NCBI GenBank assembly: GCA_003667865.1
Contig: CP033051.1
Location: 4,347,001 to 4,411,000, forward strand
Reading direction: 5' to 3'
Length of the DNA: 64,000 nt
From: Rossellomorea marisflavi
GTDB lineage: Bacteria; Bacillota; Bacilli; Bacillales; Bacillaceae_B
In this document: one piece after another, positions 47,457 through 57,163 of the stretch
Layout of the letters: each line of letters begins with the position of its first letter
How positions within the stretch are numbered: position 1 is the first letter of the stretch
Made by a program: the position numbers and the translations under genes
The notes under the pieces: model-generated
What the model was told of the DNA's origin: nothing
What the model saw: only the letters and a program-made list of their open reading frames with translations
Database searches by the model: none

Positions 47457-47643
47457 GAGGGTACCTCCATATATGTAAAAGTAAAGTTCCTATTATTGTC
47501 TTTTCCTAGTATAGCATAGCGAATTCACATCATGCTTGAATGGAAAAAAGCTTCCTATTGTCACTCCTAACCATATCATGAGGAGACATTTTTATGAATC
47601 TCCTTTATTGATTAGAAGTGCTTATGTAGGAAGCCAATTTATA

Positions 47644-48771
<1,128 letters not shown>

Positions 48772-49914
48772 CTACCCTTTAATTCTTGAGATGATTTTTC
48801 CAATCTGTTCACTGATATATTGAACTTGCTCGGTTGTATTAGAAATACCGAAGCTAAAGCGAATTGAATTTCGAACTCGATCTGAATCTTTCCCGAACAT
48901 TGCTACAAGTACATGGGAGGGTTCAATAGACCCTGCTGTACATGCAGATCCACTGGAAGCTGCAATTCCTGCCATATCAAGATTTACAAGCATCGATTCA
49001 ACATCTGTTCCAGGGAAGCTTAAGTTTAGCACGTGTGGTAATGATTGCTCAAGCAATCCGTTCTGAACAAACTCAACTCCTTGATCATTCAAGCTGTTGA
49101 TTAATAATGTTCTAAATTCATTGTATTGATGTTGTTTTTCCTCTAAAGAACTTTTAGCGATTTTAACAGCCTCTGCTAGACCAACAATTGCAGGTACATT
49201 TTCTGTACCAGCTCTTCTTTTTCGTTCTTGTTCCCCACCAAATAGTGTAGGCTCAAGCATAATAGTACTCGAAGTATATAAGAAACCAATCCCCTTTGGT
49301 CCGTTAATTTTATGACCTGAGATTGAGAGTAAATCAAGCTTCAGCTCACGGACATTCATATCTAGTAGGCCATATGCTTGTACTGCATCTGTATGAAAGT
49401 AAGCTTGATGATTTGCTAACAGTTCTCCAATCTCTTGTATTGGTTGAATGGCACCGACTTCATTGTTTCCGTACATCATTGTAACAAGAATAGTATCGTC
49501 ACGTAGAGCTTCTTTGACATCTTGAATTGCCACGATACCGTGTTCGTCTACTGGTAGATAGGTAATGTCAAACCCTTGTTTTTCTAGTTGTTGACATACG
49601 TGTAGAACGGCGTGATGCTCGATTTGTGTTGTGATGATATGTTTTCCTAGTGATTGACGAGCTTTAGCTACTCCTATTATTGCCATGTTATCTGCTTCGG
49701 TACCACCACTTGTAAAGATGATATCGTTGAAGTTTGCTCCAATACTTGAAGCGATTATTGTTCTTGCTTCGTCTAGGTAATGACGCGCTTCGCGACCATA
49801 GGAATGAATGCTTGAGGGATTTCCATATACTTCTAGCATGACGGAAGACATTTTTTTGATGACGTCGGGGTGCATGGGAGAAGTTGCGGCATGGTCTGCA
49901 TATACCTTTTCCAT
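48772..49914 (-). CDS. iscS: Cysteine desulfurase (YrvO/IscS type)
   Basis: 380-residue PLP enzyme that supplies persulfide from cysteine. Motifs: YADHAATSPMHP, TSGGTEADN, the PLP lysine in SISGHKINGPKGIGF near 200 and the active-site Cys in SSGSACTAGS near 323. AAGGAG is 6 bases before the chosen ATG; an apparent start 66 bases earlier lies inside a GC-rich repeat. In B. subtilis YrvO serves MnmA specifically. Follows cymR on the same strand. Confidence 0.95.
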   Translation of the reverse strand: MEKVYADHAATSPMHPDVIKKMSSVMLEVYGNPSSIHSYGREARHYLDEARTIIASSIGANFNDIIFTSGGTEADNMAIIGVAKARQSLGKHIITTQIEHHAVLHVCQQLEKQGFDITYLPVDEHGIVAIQDVKEALRDDTILVTMMYGNNEVGAIQPIQEIGELLANHQAYFHTDAVQAYGLLDMNVRELKLDLLSISGHKINGPKGIGFLYTSSTIMLEPTLFGGEQERKRRAGTENVPAIVGLAEAVKIAKSSLEEKQHQYNEFRTLLINSLNDQGVEFVQNGLLEQSLPHVLNLSFPGTDVESMLVNLDMAGIAASSGSACTAGSIEPSHVLVAMFGKDSDRVRNSIRFSFGISNTTEQVQYISEQIGKIISRIKG

Positions 49915-49965
49915 ACTAACTCCTTCTTTCTTTTCTTGGTTTTTATGTGGTCTCTTGTGAATGAG

Positions 49966-50284
49966 TCCGTTGCTTTCCACTCCAGGTGCTTGCTTTCCGC
50001 GGGGCGGAGGTGAGCCTCCTCAACGAAAAGCGGAGGCGAGCGCTTAGGGACGTATGGATTGGAGCGAACCGCACGAGATAAAGGAAACACGGCGAACATG
50101 GTGAGCCGATGTTGACTTATCTGGGTTCCGTACCTACCGGAACGGAACCTTCCTCTTTATTCGTGAAATCCGCTAGTCCCTGCGAGCCAGAGCTAGACAC
50201 TCGCTTCGCTCATGCGGGGTCTCACCATTTCCGCTATTCCCGCAGGAGTCAAGCACCTTTCGTTCCAAGCAACTCTGTAGTAAT
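49966..50284. repeat. GC-rich dispersed repeat, copy 3 (enlarged)
   Basis: The ends (GTTGCTTTCCACTCCAGG and CCTTTCGTTCCAAGCAACTC) match other copies, but the centre is about 170 bases longer, with an internal stem GGTTCCGTACC/GGAACGGAACC and a stretch (AAAGCGGAGGCGAGCGCTTA onward) not present in copies 1 and 2. It fills most of the space between iscS and cymR; the remaining 50285-50461 has no gene. Confidence 0.8.
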
Positions 50285-50461
50285 AATGGAAATATGTTAT
50301 AAACTGTTTAATTCACTAGATACTTAATTGAATACTCTGTCCTACTAGTAGTTTTAATCAGTCTAGTTTTTTATATAATTGAGACAATTTAAAGCTTTAA
50401 TATTAAAATTTAATAACCTTATGAGTTTCTACAACCAATCGTTGCTGTCTATACTAGCAGT

Positions 50462-50881
50462 TTAGATATAGAACATGTAGGCGTCTGATTCGCCGTCGTT
50501 TGAGTGGCTGGCTAGGTCTTCTATTGTTGTGTTGTCTAGTACTTCTTTTACGGCGTCGCGTATTCGAATCCATAGTTCTCTTTTTGCTGGTTCTTCTTCT
50601 TCAATGCCTTCGACTGGGCTGATCGGTCCTTCTAGGATGCGAATGATGTCGCCTGCTGTGATTTCGGAAGGTTCGTGTCCGAGGACATAGCCACCATAAG
50701 CACCGCGAATGCTTTTTACAAGTCCCGCATTTCGAAGTGGTGCCACAAGTTGTTCTAGATAGTGTTCAGAAAGCTCGTGTGCTTGTGCAATTGTTTTTAA
50801 AGAGGTAGGGCCCTCTCCATGCCGCTTTGCTAATTCAATCATAATCGTTAAGCCGTATCGGCCTTTCGTTGATATTTTCAT
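50462..50881 (-). CDS. cymR: Rrf2-family cysteine metabolism regulator CymR
   Basis: 139-residue winged-helix repressor starting MKISTKGRYGLTIMIELAKR after AGAGGTG; the longer frame upstream has no site. LKTIAQAHELSEHYLEQLVAPLRNAGLV is the DNA-binding region and SIRGAYGGYVL the wing. It lacks the Fe-S cysteines of IscR. CymR, with CysK, represses cysteine-forming genes including mccAB. As in B. subtilis it precedes iscS and is divergent from rarA. Confidence 0.95.
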   Translation of the reverse strand: MKISTKGRYGLTIMIELAKRHGEGPTSLKTIAQAHELSEHYLEQLVAPLRNAGLVKSIRGAYGGYVLGHEPSEITAGDIIRILEGPISPVEGIEEEEPAKRELWIRIRDAVKEVLDNTTIEDLASHSNDGESDAYMFYI

Positions 50882-51081
50882 CTTTACGCACCTCTTATAA
50901 ACATTTGGTTTCAAAATTTTTTCCAATAGAATGTATTTGACTTTTGTCATTATAGCATATCTGGTAGTGCAACGTTAAAGGGATTATCAATTAATAGGTC
51001 CGTCCCTATGTTGGAAAATTTCCTAGTAGCTTTGAATGTGATAAAGTGTAAGTATGAGAACATCAGTTTGGAGAGATATAT

Positions 51082-52356
51082 ATGTCAGTTAAACCGTTGG
51101 CTTTTCGTATGAGGCCGAGAACGATTGAAGAGATTATTGGACAAGCACACCTCGTTAGTGAAGGAAAGATTATTAATCGAATGGTTAAAGCAAAGCAGCT
51201 TTCTTCTATGATTTTGTATGGGCCACCTGGGATTGGAAAGACCTCTATTGCTAGTGCCATTGCGGGAAGTACAAAATACGCGTTTCGTACACTAAATGCT
51301 GTTACAAATAATAAGAAGGATATTGGAATTATTGCAGAAGAAGCTAAGATGTCAGGTAAAGTTATATTACTACTTGATGAAATTCATCGATTAGACAAAG
51401 CGAAACAGGATTTCCTTTTGCCATTTCTTGAGAATGGAATGATTACACTTATTGGTGCAACAACAAGTAATCCTTATCATGCGATCAATCCTGCCATTCG
51501 CAGTCGATGTCAAATCTTTGAGCTTCATCCTCTAACGGAAGAGGAGATGAAGGATGCTTTACTTCGAGCGATTGAAGATCCCGAACGAGGTTATGGAAAA
51601 CTTGATATTGCAATTGATGAGGAAGCGCTAAAACATTTCGCACAAAGAAGTAATGGCGATGTTCGTAGTGCACTAAATGCGTTGGAGTTGGCCGTATTGT
51701 CAACATCCCCGAATGATGCAGGAACCATTACGATTACATTATCAGTAGCTGAGGAATGCCTACAAAAGAAAAGCTTTTCGCATGACAAAGATGGTGATGG
51801 TCACTATGATGTTTTAAGTGGTTTCCAAAAATCCATACGAGGTAGTGATGTAAACGCAGCTCTTCATTATTTAGGAAGATTAGTCGAAGCAGGTGACCTT
51901 GTGAGTATTGCTAGAAGACTTGTAGTGATTGCTTATGAGGATATTGGTCTTGCGAATCCTCAAGCAGGTCCACGAACGTTAGCCGCTGTTGAATCTGCAG
52001 AAAGATTAGGCTTCCCAGAAGCAAGAATCCCTCTCGCTACTGCGGTAATTGAGTTATGCTTATCACCGAAATCAAACTCTGCCATTGCTGCAATTGATTC
52101 TGCACTTGCAGATATTCGAAAAGGAAAAAGTGGTGAGGTTCCTCTTCATTTAAAGGATGCTCACTATTCCGGTGCGAAGGAGCTCGGACGAGGAATAGAA
52201 TATAAATTTCCTCATGACTATGACTCTGGATGGGTAGCACAACAATATTTGCCTAATACACTTAAAAATGCAAAATATTATGAGCCCAAAGATACCGGTA
52301 AATTTGAACAGGCATTAGCGCAAATCTATGAAAATATACAGAAACGCTCAAAATAG
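51082..52356 (+). CDS. rarA: Replication-associated recombination protein RarA (AAA+ ATPase)
   Basis: 424-residue AAA+ ATPase (YrvN, MgsA family) acting at stalled replication forks. Walker A YGPPGIGKTS at 46-55, Walker B LLLDEIHRLDKAKQD, sensor IGATTSNPYHAIN, arginine finger AIRSRCQIFEL and the C-terminal tetramerization part with DYDSGWVAQQYLP. GGAGAGATATAT precedes the ATG. Divergent from cymR; followed by a bidirectional terminator. Confidence 0.95.
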   Translation: MSVKPLAFRMRPRTIEEIIGQAHLVSEGKIINRMVKAKQLSSMILYGPPGIGKTSIASAIAGSTKYAFRTLNAVTNNKKDIGIIAEEAKMSGKVILLLDEIHRLDKAKQDFLLPFLENGMITLIGATTSNPYHAINPAIRSRCQIFELHPLTEEEMKDALLRAIEDPERGYGKLDIAIDEEALKHFAQRSNGDVRSALNALELAVLSTSPNDAGTITITLSVAEECLQKKSFSHDKDGDGHYDVLSGFQKSIRGSDVNAALHYLGRLVEAGDLVSIARRLVVIAYEDIGLANPQAGPRTLAAVESAERLGFPEARIPLATAVIELCLSPKSNSAIAAIDSALADIRKGKSGEVPLHLKDAHYSGAKELGRGIEYKFPHDYDSGWVAQQYLPNTLKNAKYYEPKDTGKFEQALAQIYENIQKRSK

Positions 52357-52368
52357 TGATTCATAGCA

Positions 52369-52395
52369 AAAAGGGTGCAGCTTCTGCACCCTTTT
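52369..52395. terminator. Terminator between rarA and the ABC operon
   Basis: AAAAGGGTGCAG and CTGCACCCTTTT are a perfect 12-bp stem with a CTT loop, A/T runs on both sides. Confidence 0.93.
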
Positions 52396-52401
52396 CTAAT
52401 T

Positions 52402-53358
52402 TTATGCTGCCACATCTCGTTTGTTAAATACAACAAAAGCAAGTAATTGGAACAGTAAGAAATATACGACAAGCATGATAATTGAAAATTGCATTGTCAT
52501 CCCTTCAACTAAAGGTTGTGTTTCTCCTGTATACTGTGTTAAGTCAGTATTTGCAAATAAACTATATTTTGCCCAATCAAACTTCATAGCAATAAGGGCT
52601 GTTACTTGAGATCCAGAGAATAATAGGAAGAGTGAGATTCCTAATGCAAGCGAGCTACTTCTAAATACTGCCGAAATCATAAAGGCCATTGTTGACATCA
52701 TAAATACATCAATTGTTCTTAGGAAGTAGGTTTTGATTAAATAACCGACAATACTTTGTTCTACCACTTTTCCATCTACAAAAGCCAAGTGCACTGAGTT
52801 TCCGTCTGTTCCAAATAAGATAAAGCCTAGAATAAGAGAAACAGTGAACAGTATAGCTAATAAAAAGGTTCCAAATAGCAATACCGTTACATATTTTGAT
52901 AGAAGAATTTTTGTTCTTGAGATTGGACGAATAAGAAGAAGCTTAATTGTTCCCCAAGAAAACTCACTAGCGACAATACTTGCAGCAACAATAATCGCAA
53001 AGAGTCCAACAAACATAATGGCACCAGCATTTTCCTCAACATACGTCCAAGCTGTTTCGCCTTCGTATGGGTTAACATCATTATCTAATCGGTACTGATT
53101 TATTGCGATCTGTTCCTCTAAATAGCTACGATATGCGTCATTAAATCCGTTTTCTTCAATCTGTTCTAGTTCCTGCTGTTGCGCCGCTAATTCAGCTGTA
53201 ACAGTTGCTTTCCAGTCTTCTGGCACCTCACTTTTAATGTCATCGTATTTCATAAAAGCTCCAGATACTCCAATGACTAGTAGCAATAAACCAAGCATGA
53301 CATATGTGCCAACTCGTTTGAAAATTTTCAACCATTCATTTTGGATAAGACTAAGCAT
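52402..53358 (-). CDS. ABC-2 type permease
   Basis: 318 residues with about six membrane segments, a large extracytoplasmic loop after the first (about 40-105, charged, QQQELEQIEENGF) and the family phrase LIQNEWLKIFKRVGTYVML at the start, ASEFSWGTIKLLLIRPISR after the second segment. This is the BcrB/YthQ-like permease type. It overlaps the upstream ATPase gene by 8 bases and is the last gene of a five-gene operon. Confidence 0.88.
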   Translation of the reverse strand: MLSLIQNEWLKIFKRVGTYVMLGLLLLVIGVSGAFMKYDDIKSEVPEDWKATVTAELAAQQQELEQIEENGFNDAYRSYLEEQIAINQYRLDNDVNPYEGETAWTYVEENAGAIMFVGLFAIIVAASIVASEFSWGTIKLLLIRPISRTKILLSKYVTVLLFGTFLLAILFTVSLILGFILFGTDGNSVHLAFVDGKVVEQSIVGYLIKTYFLRTIDVFMMSTMAFMISAVFRSSSLALGISLFLLFSGSQVTALIAMKFDWAKYSLFANTDLTQYTGETQPLVEGMTMQFSIIMLVVYFLLFQLLAFVVFNKRDVAA

Positions 53359-54277
53359 TTACAAGCGCCTCCTTCTCTTTTGTTATTTCTAAGAAACGAT
53401 CCTCTAATGTTTTTGCAATTGGCATTACACTATAGATTTGAACATTGTGCTCAACTAAATGCTTGACTAGTCGAGGTATATCCTCTTTAGCGATTTGAAG
53501 TTGTACCATATTATCTTCCATTTTAAATTGAATAGAAGAGTCATAGGATTCGATCATTGCTGGTACTGCTGCATTACCGTCAACCTCCAGCTGATACACC
53601 TGTTCATCTCCATCAACAAATGAACGAATATCTTGAACATCTGTTAATTTTCCTTTTTGGATAATAGCAATACGATCACACATCATTTCCATTTCGGATA
53701 AAAGGTGACTTGATACGATTACTGCCATACCTTCTTCTCTAGCAAGCTTTCGAATGTAATCACGAATTTCTCGAATTCCAGCTGGATCTAAACCATTTGT
53801 TGGTTCATCAAGGATTAAAATTTTGGGCCTATGAAGCAAACATTGTGCTAAGCCTAATCTTTGACGCATTCCAAGAGAGTATGTTTTTACTTTATTATGA
53901 ATTGCTTGTGTTAAGCCTACTAATTCTACTACTTCATCAATTCTCTCTTTTGAAATACCTTTATTCATTCTCCCGTAATGCTTTAGATTCTCATAGCCTG
54001 TTAAAAATTTATAAAGCTCTGGATTTTCTACAATCGCTCCTATTTCTCGTACAGCTTTTTCAAAGTTTGATTTAATGCTATTGCCAGTGATGATAATATC
54101 TCCTTCGGTAATTCCCATTAGACCCACAATCATACGGATGGTTGTTGTTTTCCCCGCTCCATTTGGTCCTAAGAACCCAAATACTTCTCCTTCATAAACA
54201 TCAAACGTTAATGAATCAATTATTGTTTTCCCCTTAATCTTCTTTGATACATTTTTCAATTGTACAACTGGTTTCAT
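53351..54277 (-). CDS. ABC transporter ATP-binding protein (BcrA-like)
   Basis: 308 residues: Walker A GFLGPNGAGKTTTIRMI, Q-loop region AIVENPELYKFLTGYENL, signature YSLGMRQRLGLAQCLL, Walker B ILILDEPTNGLDPAGIREI, switch His in VSSHLLSEMEM, and an 80-residue C-terminal domain. Similar to bacitracin-type and lantibiotic exporters' ATPases. Paired with the downstream permease by an 8-base overlap. The substrate is unknown. Confidence 0.9.
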   Translation of the reverse strand: MKPVVQLKNVSKKIKGKTIIDSLTFDVYEGEVFGFLGPNGAGKTTTIRMIVGLMGITEGDIIITGNSIKSNFEKAVREIGAIVENPELYKFLTGYENLKHYGRMNKGISKERIDEVVELVGLTQAIHNKVKTYSLGMRQRLGLAQCLLHRPKILILDEPTNGLDPAGIREIRDYIRKLAREEGMAVIVSSHLLSEMEMMCDRIAIIQKGKLTDVQDIRSFVDGDEQVYQLEVDGNAAVPAMIESYDSSIQFKMEDNMVQLQIAKEDIPRLVKHLVEHNVQIYSVMPIAKTLEDRFLEITKEKEALVNA

Positions 54278-54279
54278 CC

Positions 54280-54984
54280 TTACACTCCCTTTTCATTCGA
54301 TAATTTTTTTAGCCATTCTAATACCGATAGCCCTTGTGTTTCACGTAAATCTTCAACTAAACAATGGCCTTGAATCAGCCCATCATTGATGACATAGGCT
54401 TCATCGAGGATTGCTTCAATTTCATCAATTTCATGTGTTGTAATAATAACCGTTTGTTTTTCAAAATCTATAAAAGAAATGAGCCCTTTTACAATCGAGT
54501 CTCTGACCATAGGATCTAATCCAGAGAATGGTTCGTCTAACAAAAGTACGTCTGTATCCCTTGATAATGTTAAAACAAGCTTTAATCTTCCACGGTTCCC
54601 TTTAGATAGATGCTTTAGCTTCTTTGAACGATCAAGCTTCATAAAAGCAACTAACTCCTCAGCTTTTTTAAGCTGAAAATCTTCAAATTGTGTTGAGTAA
54701 TATTTAATATAATGATCTACTGTAAAGGAATCATAAAACATATCGAGTTCTGTCAAATAAGCAACATGCTTGGCGATTTTTCGTGTGATAGACTGATTCT
54801 CATAGAGGACTTCCCCTTTATCAGGCTGCACGAGACCAGCTATCATTTTTAACGTGGTAGATTTCCCACTCCCATTTGGGCCCAACACACCGTAGACTTT
54901 TCCCCGTTCAAAGGTAAAATTAATATCTTTTACTGCAAACGTGTTACCATATCTTTTCGTTACTTGTTTAAACGTAATCGGCAT
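54280..54984 (-). CDS. ABC transporter ATP-binding protein (YtrB-like)
   Basis: 234 residues: Walker A GVLGPNGSGKSTTLKM, Walker B VLLLDEPFSGLDPMVRDS, ITTHEIDEIEAI. The signature is the degenerate LSKGNRGRLKLVLTLS seen in YtrB-type ATPases rather than LSGGQ. Its partner permease is probably the first gene of the operon (55367-56137). It begins 4 bases after the GntR gene ends. Confidence 0.88.
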   Translation of the reverse strand: MPITFKQVTKRYGNTFAVKDINFTFERGKVYGVLGPNGSGKSTTLKMIAGLVQPDKGEVLYENQSITRKIAKHVAYLTELDMFYDSFTVDHYIKYYSTQFEDFQLKKAEELVAFMKLDRSKKLKHLSKGNRGRLKLVLTLSRDTDVLLLDEPFSGLDPMVRDSIVKGLISFIDFEKQTVIITTHEIDEIEAILDEAYVINDGLIQGHCLVEDLRETQGLSVLEWLKKLSNEKGV

Positions 54985-54988
54985 TTTA

Positions 54989-55363
54989 TCATGCCTCCCT
55001 CTCAGCCTTGAAATATTGTTGAATACTAAAAATCATTTCGTCCTCTGTTAAACCAAGCTCCTTCATCTGGTTTACGAATAATTCAATAACCTCTCTTTGT
55101 AAGTCTCCGCTTATTGAAGATAAGATTTCTTTATTCTCTGTAATAAAAGTTCCCTGCCCTCTCCTTGTTTCCACAATGCCCATCCTCTCTAATTCACTAT
55201 ACGTTCTCTGAATCGTATTCGGATTAACACCTGACTCCACCGCCATTTCCCTAACCGATGGGAGCTTGTCACCTGGCCAATTCTCTCTGCGAACAATTTT
55301 TCTTATAATCCGATCTGCAATTTGCATATATATCGGCTTTGATGCTGAAAATTCCTCTGTCAT
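54989..55363 (-). CDS. GntR family regulator, YtrA subfamily
   Basis: 124 residues: a GntR winged helix (PIYMQIADRIIRKIVRREN, LPSVREMAVESGVNPNTIQRTYSELERMGIVETRRGQGTF) and only a short two-helix C-terminal part, the hallmark of the YtrA subfamily that controls ABC transporters. It sits second in the operon it most likely represses; an inverted repeat upstream of the first gene is the probable operator. TTGAGGTG precedes the ATG. Confidence 0.92.
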   Translation of the reverse strand: MTEEFSASKPIYMQIADRIIRKIVRRENWPGDKLPSVREMAVESGVNPNTIQRTYSELERMGIVETRRGQGTFITENKEILSSISGDLQREVIELFVNQMKELGLTEDEMIFSIQQYFKAEREA

Positions 55364-55366
55364 TTG

Positions 55367-56137
55367 CTACACCTCAACCTTACGATCTAATAACCAACTT
55401 GATAAGAAGAATATTCCAATCATGATGATAAAATATAGAGCCATGGCACTTAAGGGAATGGGAAGCTCTGTTTGTCTTAAATCAAATGCTCCCCCACGTT
55501 CGTTTATATTAAACGAAAACTCTGATACGAAAGGGACACTCCAAGAACCTACTATATTTTCTAACCACTTCACACGAAGTAATAGTGTGGCGATAATCTG
55601 ATAGCTAATATAAAACAAGACTAATAATAACCACCGGATACTTCTGATTTTTGGAAATTTACCTAAATAGTGATAGAACGTCCAATACGTGATAATCCAT
55701 ATTCCGAAATAAAGTGCTGTACTAGAAATAGCTAAATTCACATAGATCCCTTCTACCCATGGCCAAACTGTGAAATGTTCTTGCTGCCAAGATAGAGTTA
55801 GTATTCCGAGTACATCCAATAGCAAAAAAGAAATTGTTGAATACGTGAAGGCAACGATGATTTTTGAAAGCAACAACTTTGATGCACTTTGTGTACTGTG
55901 TAACCACAGTTGATTTCTTCCTTCTAGACGTAGCATGGAGTACAAGATAATGGGAATGATGGCGATGTGCCAGAATCCTAGCATGACTACGAATATTAAA
56001 GCGACAGCAGGTTCTTCAAAATATTGACTGACTCCAATGCCAATTAGGTAGATAAAGAACATGACGGTAAGCCATCCGAAAAACCAAACTCTTGAAATCA
56101 TATAATCTTTCCATAATAAACCTTTAAATGCGTTCAT
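55367..56137 (-). CDS. Membrane protein, probable ABC-2 type permease (first gene of operon)
   Basis: 256 residues from the ATG giving MNAFKGLLWKDYMISR, 9 bases after GGAGGAG; a longer frame runs through the operator and is not used. About six membrane segments (WLTVMFFIYLIGIGV, VALIFVVMLGFWHIAIIPIILY, ISFLLLDVLGILTL, LAISSTALYFGIWIITY, LLLVLFYISYQIIA, ALYFIIMIGIFFLSS). The opening resembles ABC-2 permeases; no closer family recognised. Confidence 0.75.
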   Translation of the reverse strand: MNAFKGLLWKDYMISRVWFFGWLTVMFFIYLIGIGVSQYFEEPAVALIFVVMLGFWHIAIIPIILYSMLRLEGRNQLWLHSTQSASKLLLSKIIVAFTYSTISFLLLDVLGILTLSWQQEHFTVWPWVEGIYVNLAISSTALYFGIWIITYWTFYHYLGKFPKIRSIRWLLLVLFYISYQIIATLLLRVKWLENIVGSWSVPFVSEFSFNINERGGAFDLRQTELPIPLSAMALYFIIMIGIFFLSSWLLDRKVEV

Positions 56138-56165
56138 TTTTCCAAACTCCTCCACAGAAGTGTTC

Positions 56166-56207
56166 TTTTGTATTAGTGTTCTAGTTAGATAGTACACTAA
56201 TACAAAA
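56166..56207. promoter_or_regulatory. Perfect inverted-repeat operator of the ABC operon
   Basis: TTTTGTATTAGTGT and ACACTAATACAAAA are an exact 14-bp inverted repeat with a 14-base spacer, 29 bases upstream of the first gene. AGTGTT-12-TACACT inside it matches the spaced AGTGTA/TACACT pattern bound by YtrA of B. subtilis. TTGTAT within the arm could be the -35 box. Confidence 0.85.
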
Positions 56208-56315
56208 TGGTTTTCAACTACTTTTTTTCAATTTATTGGATATTCTTTCAGAATAATTAAATTGCCTAATCTCTTTTTGAAAAAAAACTATATTAATTAT
56301 TAAACCGCTAGTGAC

Positions 56316-56510
56316 ACTACAGAGTTGTTTGGAGCGGAAGGGTGCTTGACTCCTGCGGGATTAGCGGAAATGGTTGAATGCTAGCATTCAACCCTGGTGA
56401 GACCAAGTTCCGTACCCACTGGAACGGAACCCCGCAGGAGTGTAGCGACGAGGAGGCTCACTACACGCCCGGCGGAAAGCAAGCACCCTGGAGCGAAAAG
56501 CAACGGTCCA
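56316..56510. repeat. GC-rich dispersed repeat, copy 4 (inverted orientation)
   Basis: Starts CTACAGAGTTGTTTGGAGCGG and ends AGCAACGGTCC, so it lies opposite to copies 1 to 3. The core has CTCCTGCGGGATTAGCGG, a perfect hairpin GGTTGAATGC-TAGC-ATTCAACC, AGTTCCGTACCC and GAGGAGGCTCAC. About 195 bp, between the ABC operon and the RsfA-like gene. Confidence 0.82.
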
Positions 56511-56640
56511 TTAGATAAACTGTTAGCATTAATACAGTGTTAGCATTAAAGGTCTGATTTCTAAGTGAATAAAGGGTATTTGGATATTTTTGAAGAAGTG
56601 AAAAATACTAATAAAAAATCGATGGAAGGGGTTGAGGCAA

Positions 56641-57129
56641 TTGACACATCGGAAGGACGCTTGGTCTGATGAGGAAGATCGGTATTTGCGTTCAACGGTT
56701 TTAAAATTTATTGAAGAGGACCAAACAAAATCAGCAGCATTTGAAAAGGTTTCGCGAGAGCTTGGTAGAACTAAGGGAGCATGTGCTTATCGTTGGAATC
56801 GTGTATTGAAGGATCAGAGTGATCATGAAGAAGTACTAGTTAAACGTGACATAGAAGAAATACCCGCAAGTCACGACGATCAAGTTAGTTTTGCTGATCA
56901 ACTACAAACATGTATTGAGTACTTAAGTACTCTAGTATCCCCTCACGATGGAGAACAAGAACGGAAGGAATTACTTAAAGAGCGAAAGCAGCTCTTAGAT
57001 AAACAACATGAATTAAAAGAACGGTACAATCAAATTGTTGAAAAGCATGAAAAGGTCCAGCAAATGCTCTCTTTATTACAAGAGGCGGAGAATCTGACTT
57101 CTAATGAAAAAACTAATATTGTACATTAA
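56641..57129 (+). CDS. RsfA family transcription regulator
   Basis: 162 residues. N-terminal Myb/SANT-like domain (DAWSDEEDRYLRSTVLKFI, FEKVSRELGRTKGACAYRWN), a linker, and a C-terminal coiled coil (RKELLKERKQLLDKQHELKERYNQ). RsfA of B. subtilis is a sigma-F-dependent prespore regulator; this is one of the family, not certainly RsfA itself. The TTG start is 9 bases after AAGGGG; the TTG at 56632 touches that site. Confidence 0.85.
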   Translation: MTHRKDAWSDEEDRYLRSTVLKFIEEDQTKSAAFEKVSRELGRTKGACAYRWNRVLKDQSDHEEVLVKRDIEEIPASHDDQVSFADQLQTCIEYLSTLVSPHDGEQERKELLKERKQLLDKQHELKERYNQIVEKHEKVQQMLSLLQEAENLTSNEKTNIVH

Positions 57130-57130
57130 A

Positions 57131-57160
57131 AAAGGATGCCAGTTTTTATTGGCATCCTTT
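57131..57160. terminator. Terminator between the RsfA-like gene and tcdA
   Basis: AAAGGATGCCA and TGGCATCCTTT are a perfect 11-bp stem with a GTTTTTAT loop and flanking A- and T-rich sequence. Confidence 0.93.
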
Positions 57161-57163
57161 TGA

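Noticed and set aside
49833-50099. 88-codon frame upstream of iscS
   Set aside because: Overlaps the iscS start in another frame and repeat copy 3; same repeat-derived peptide (LRPAESKH).
55266-55601. 111-codon plus-strand frame
   Set aside because: Antisense across the GntR and permease genes; no start signal, no recognisable domain.
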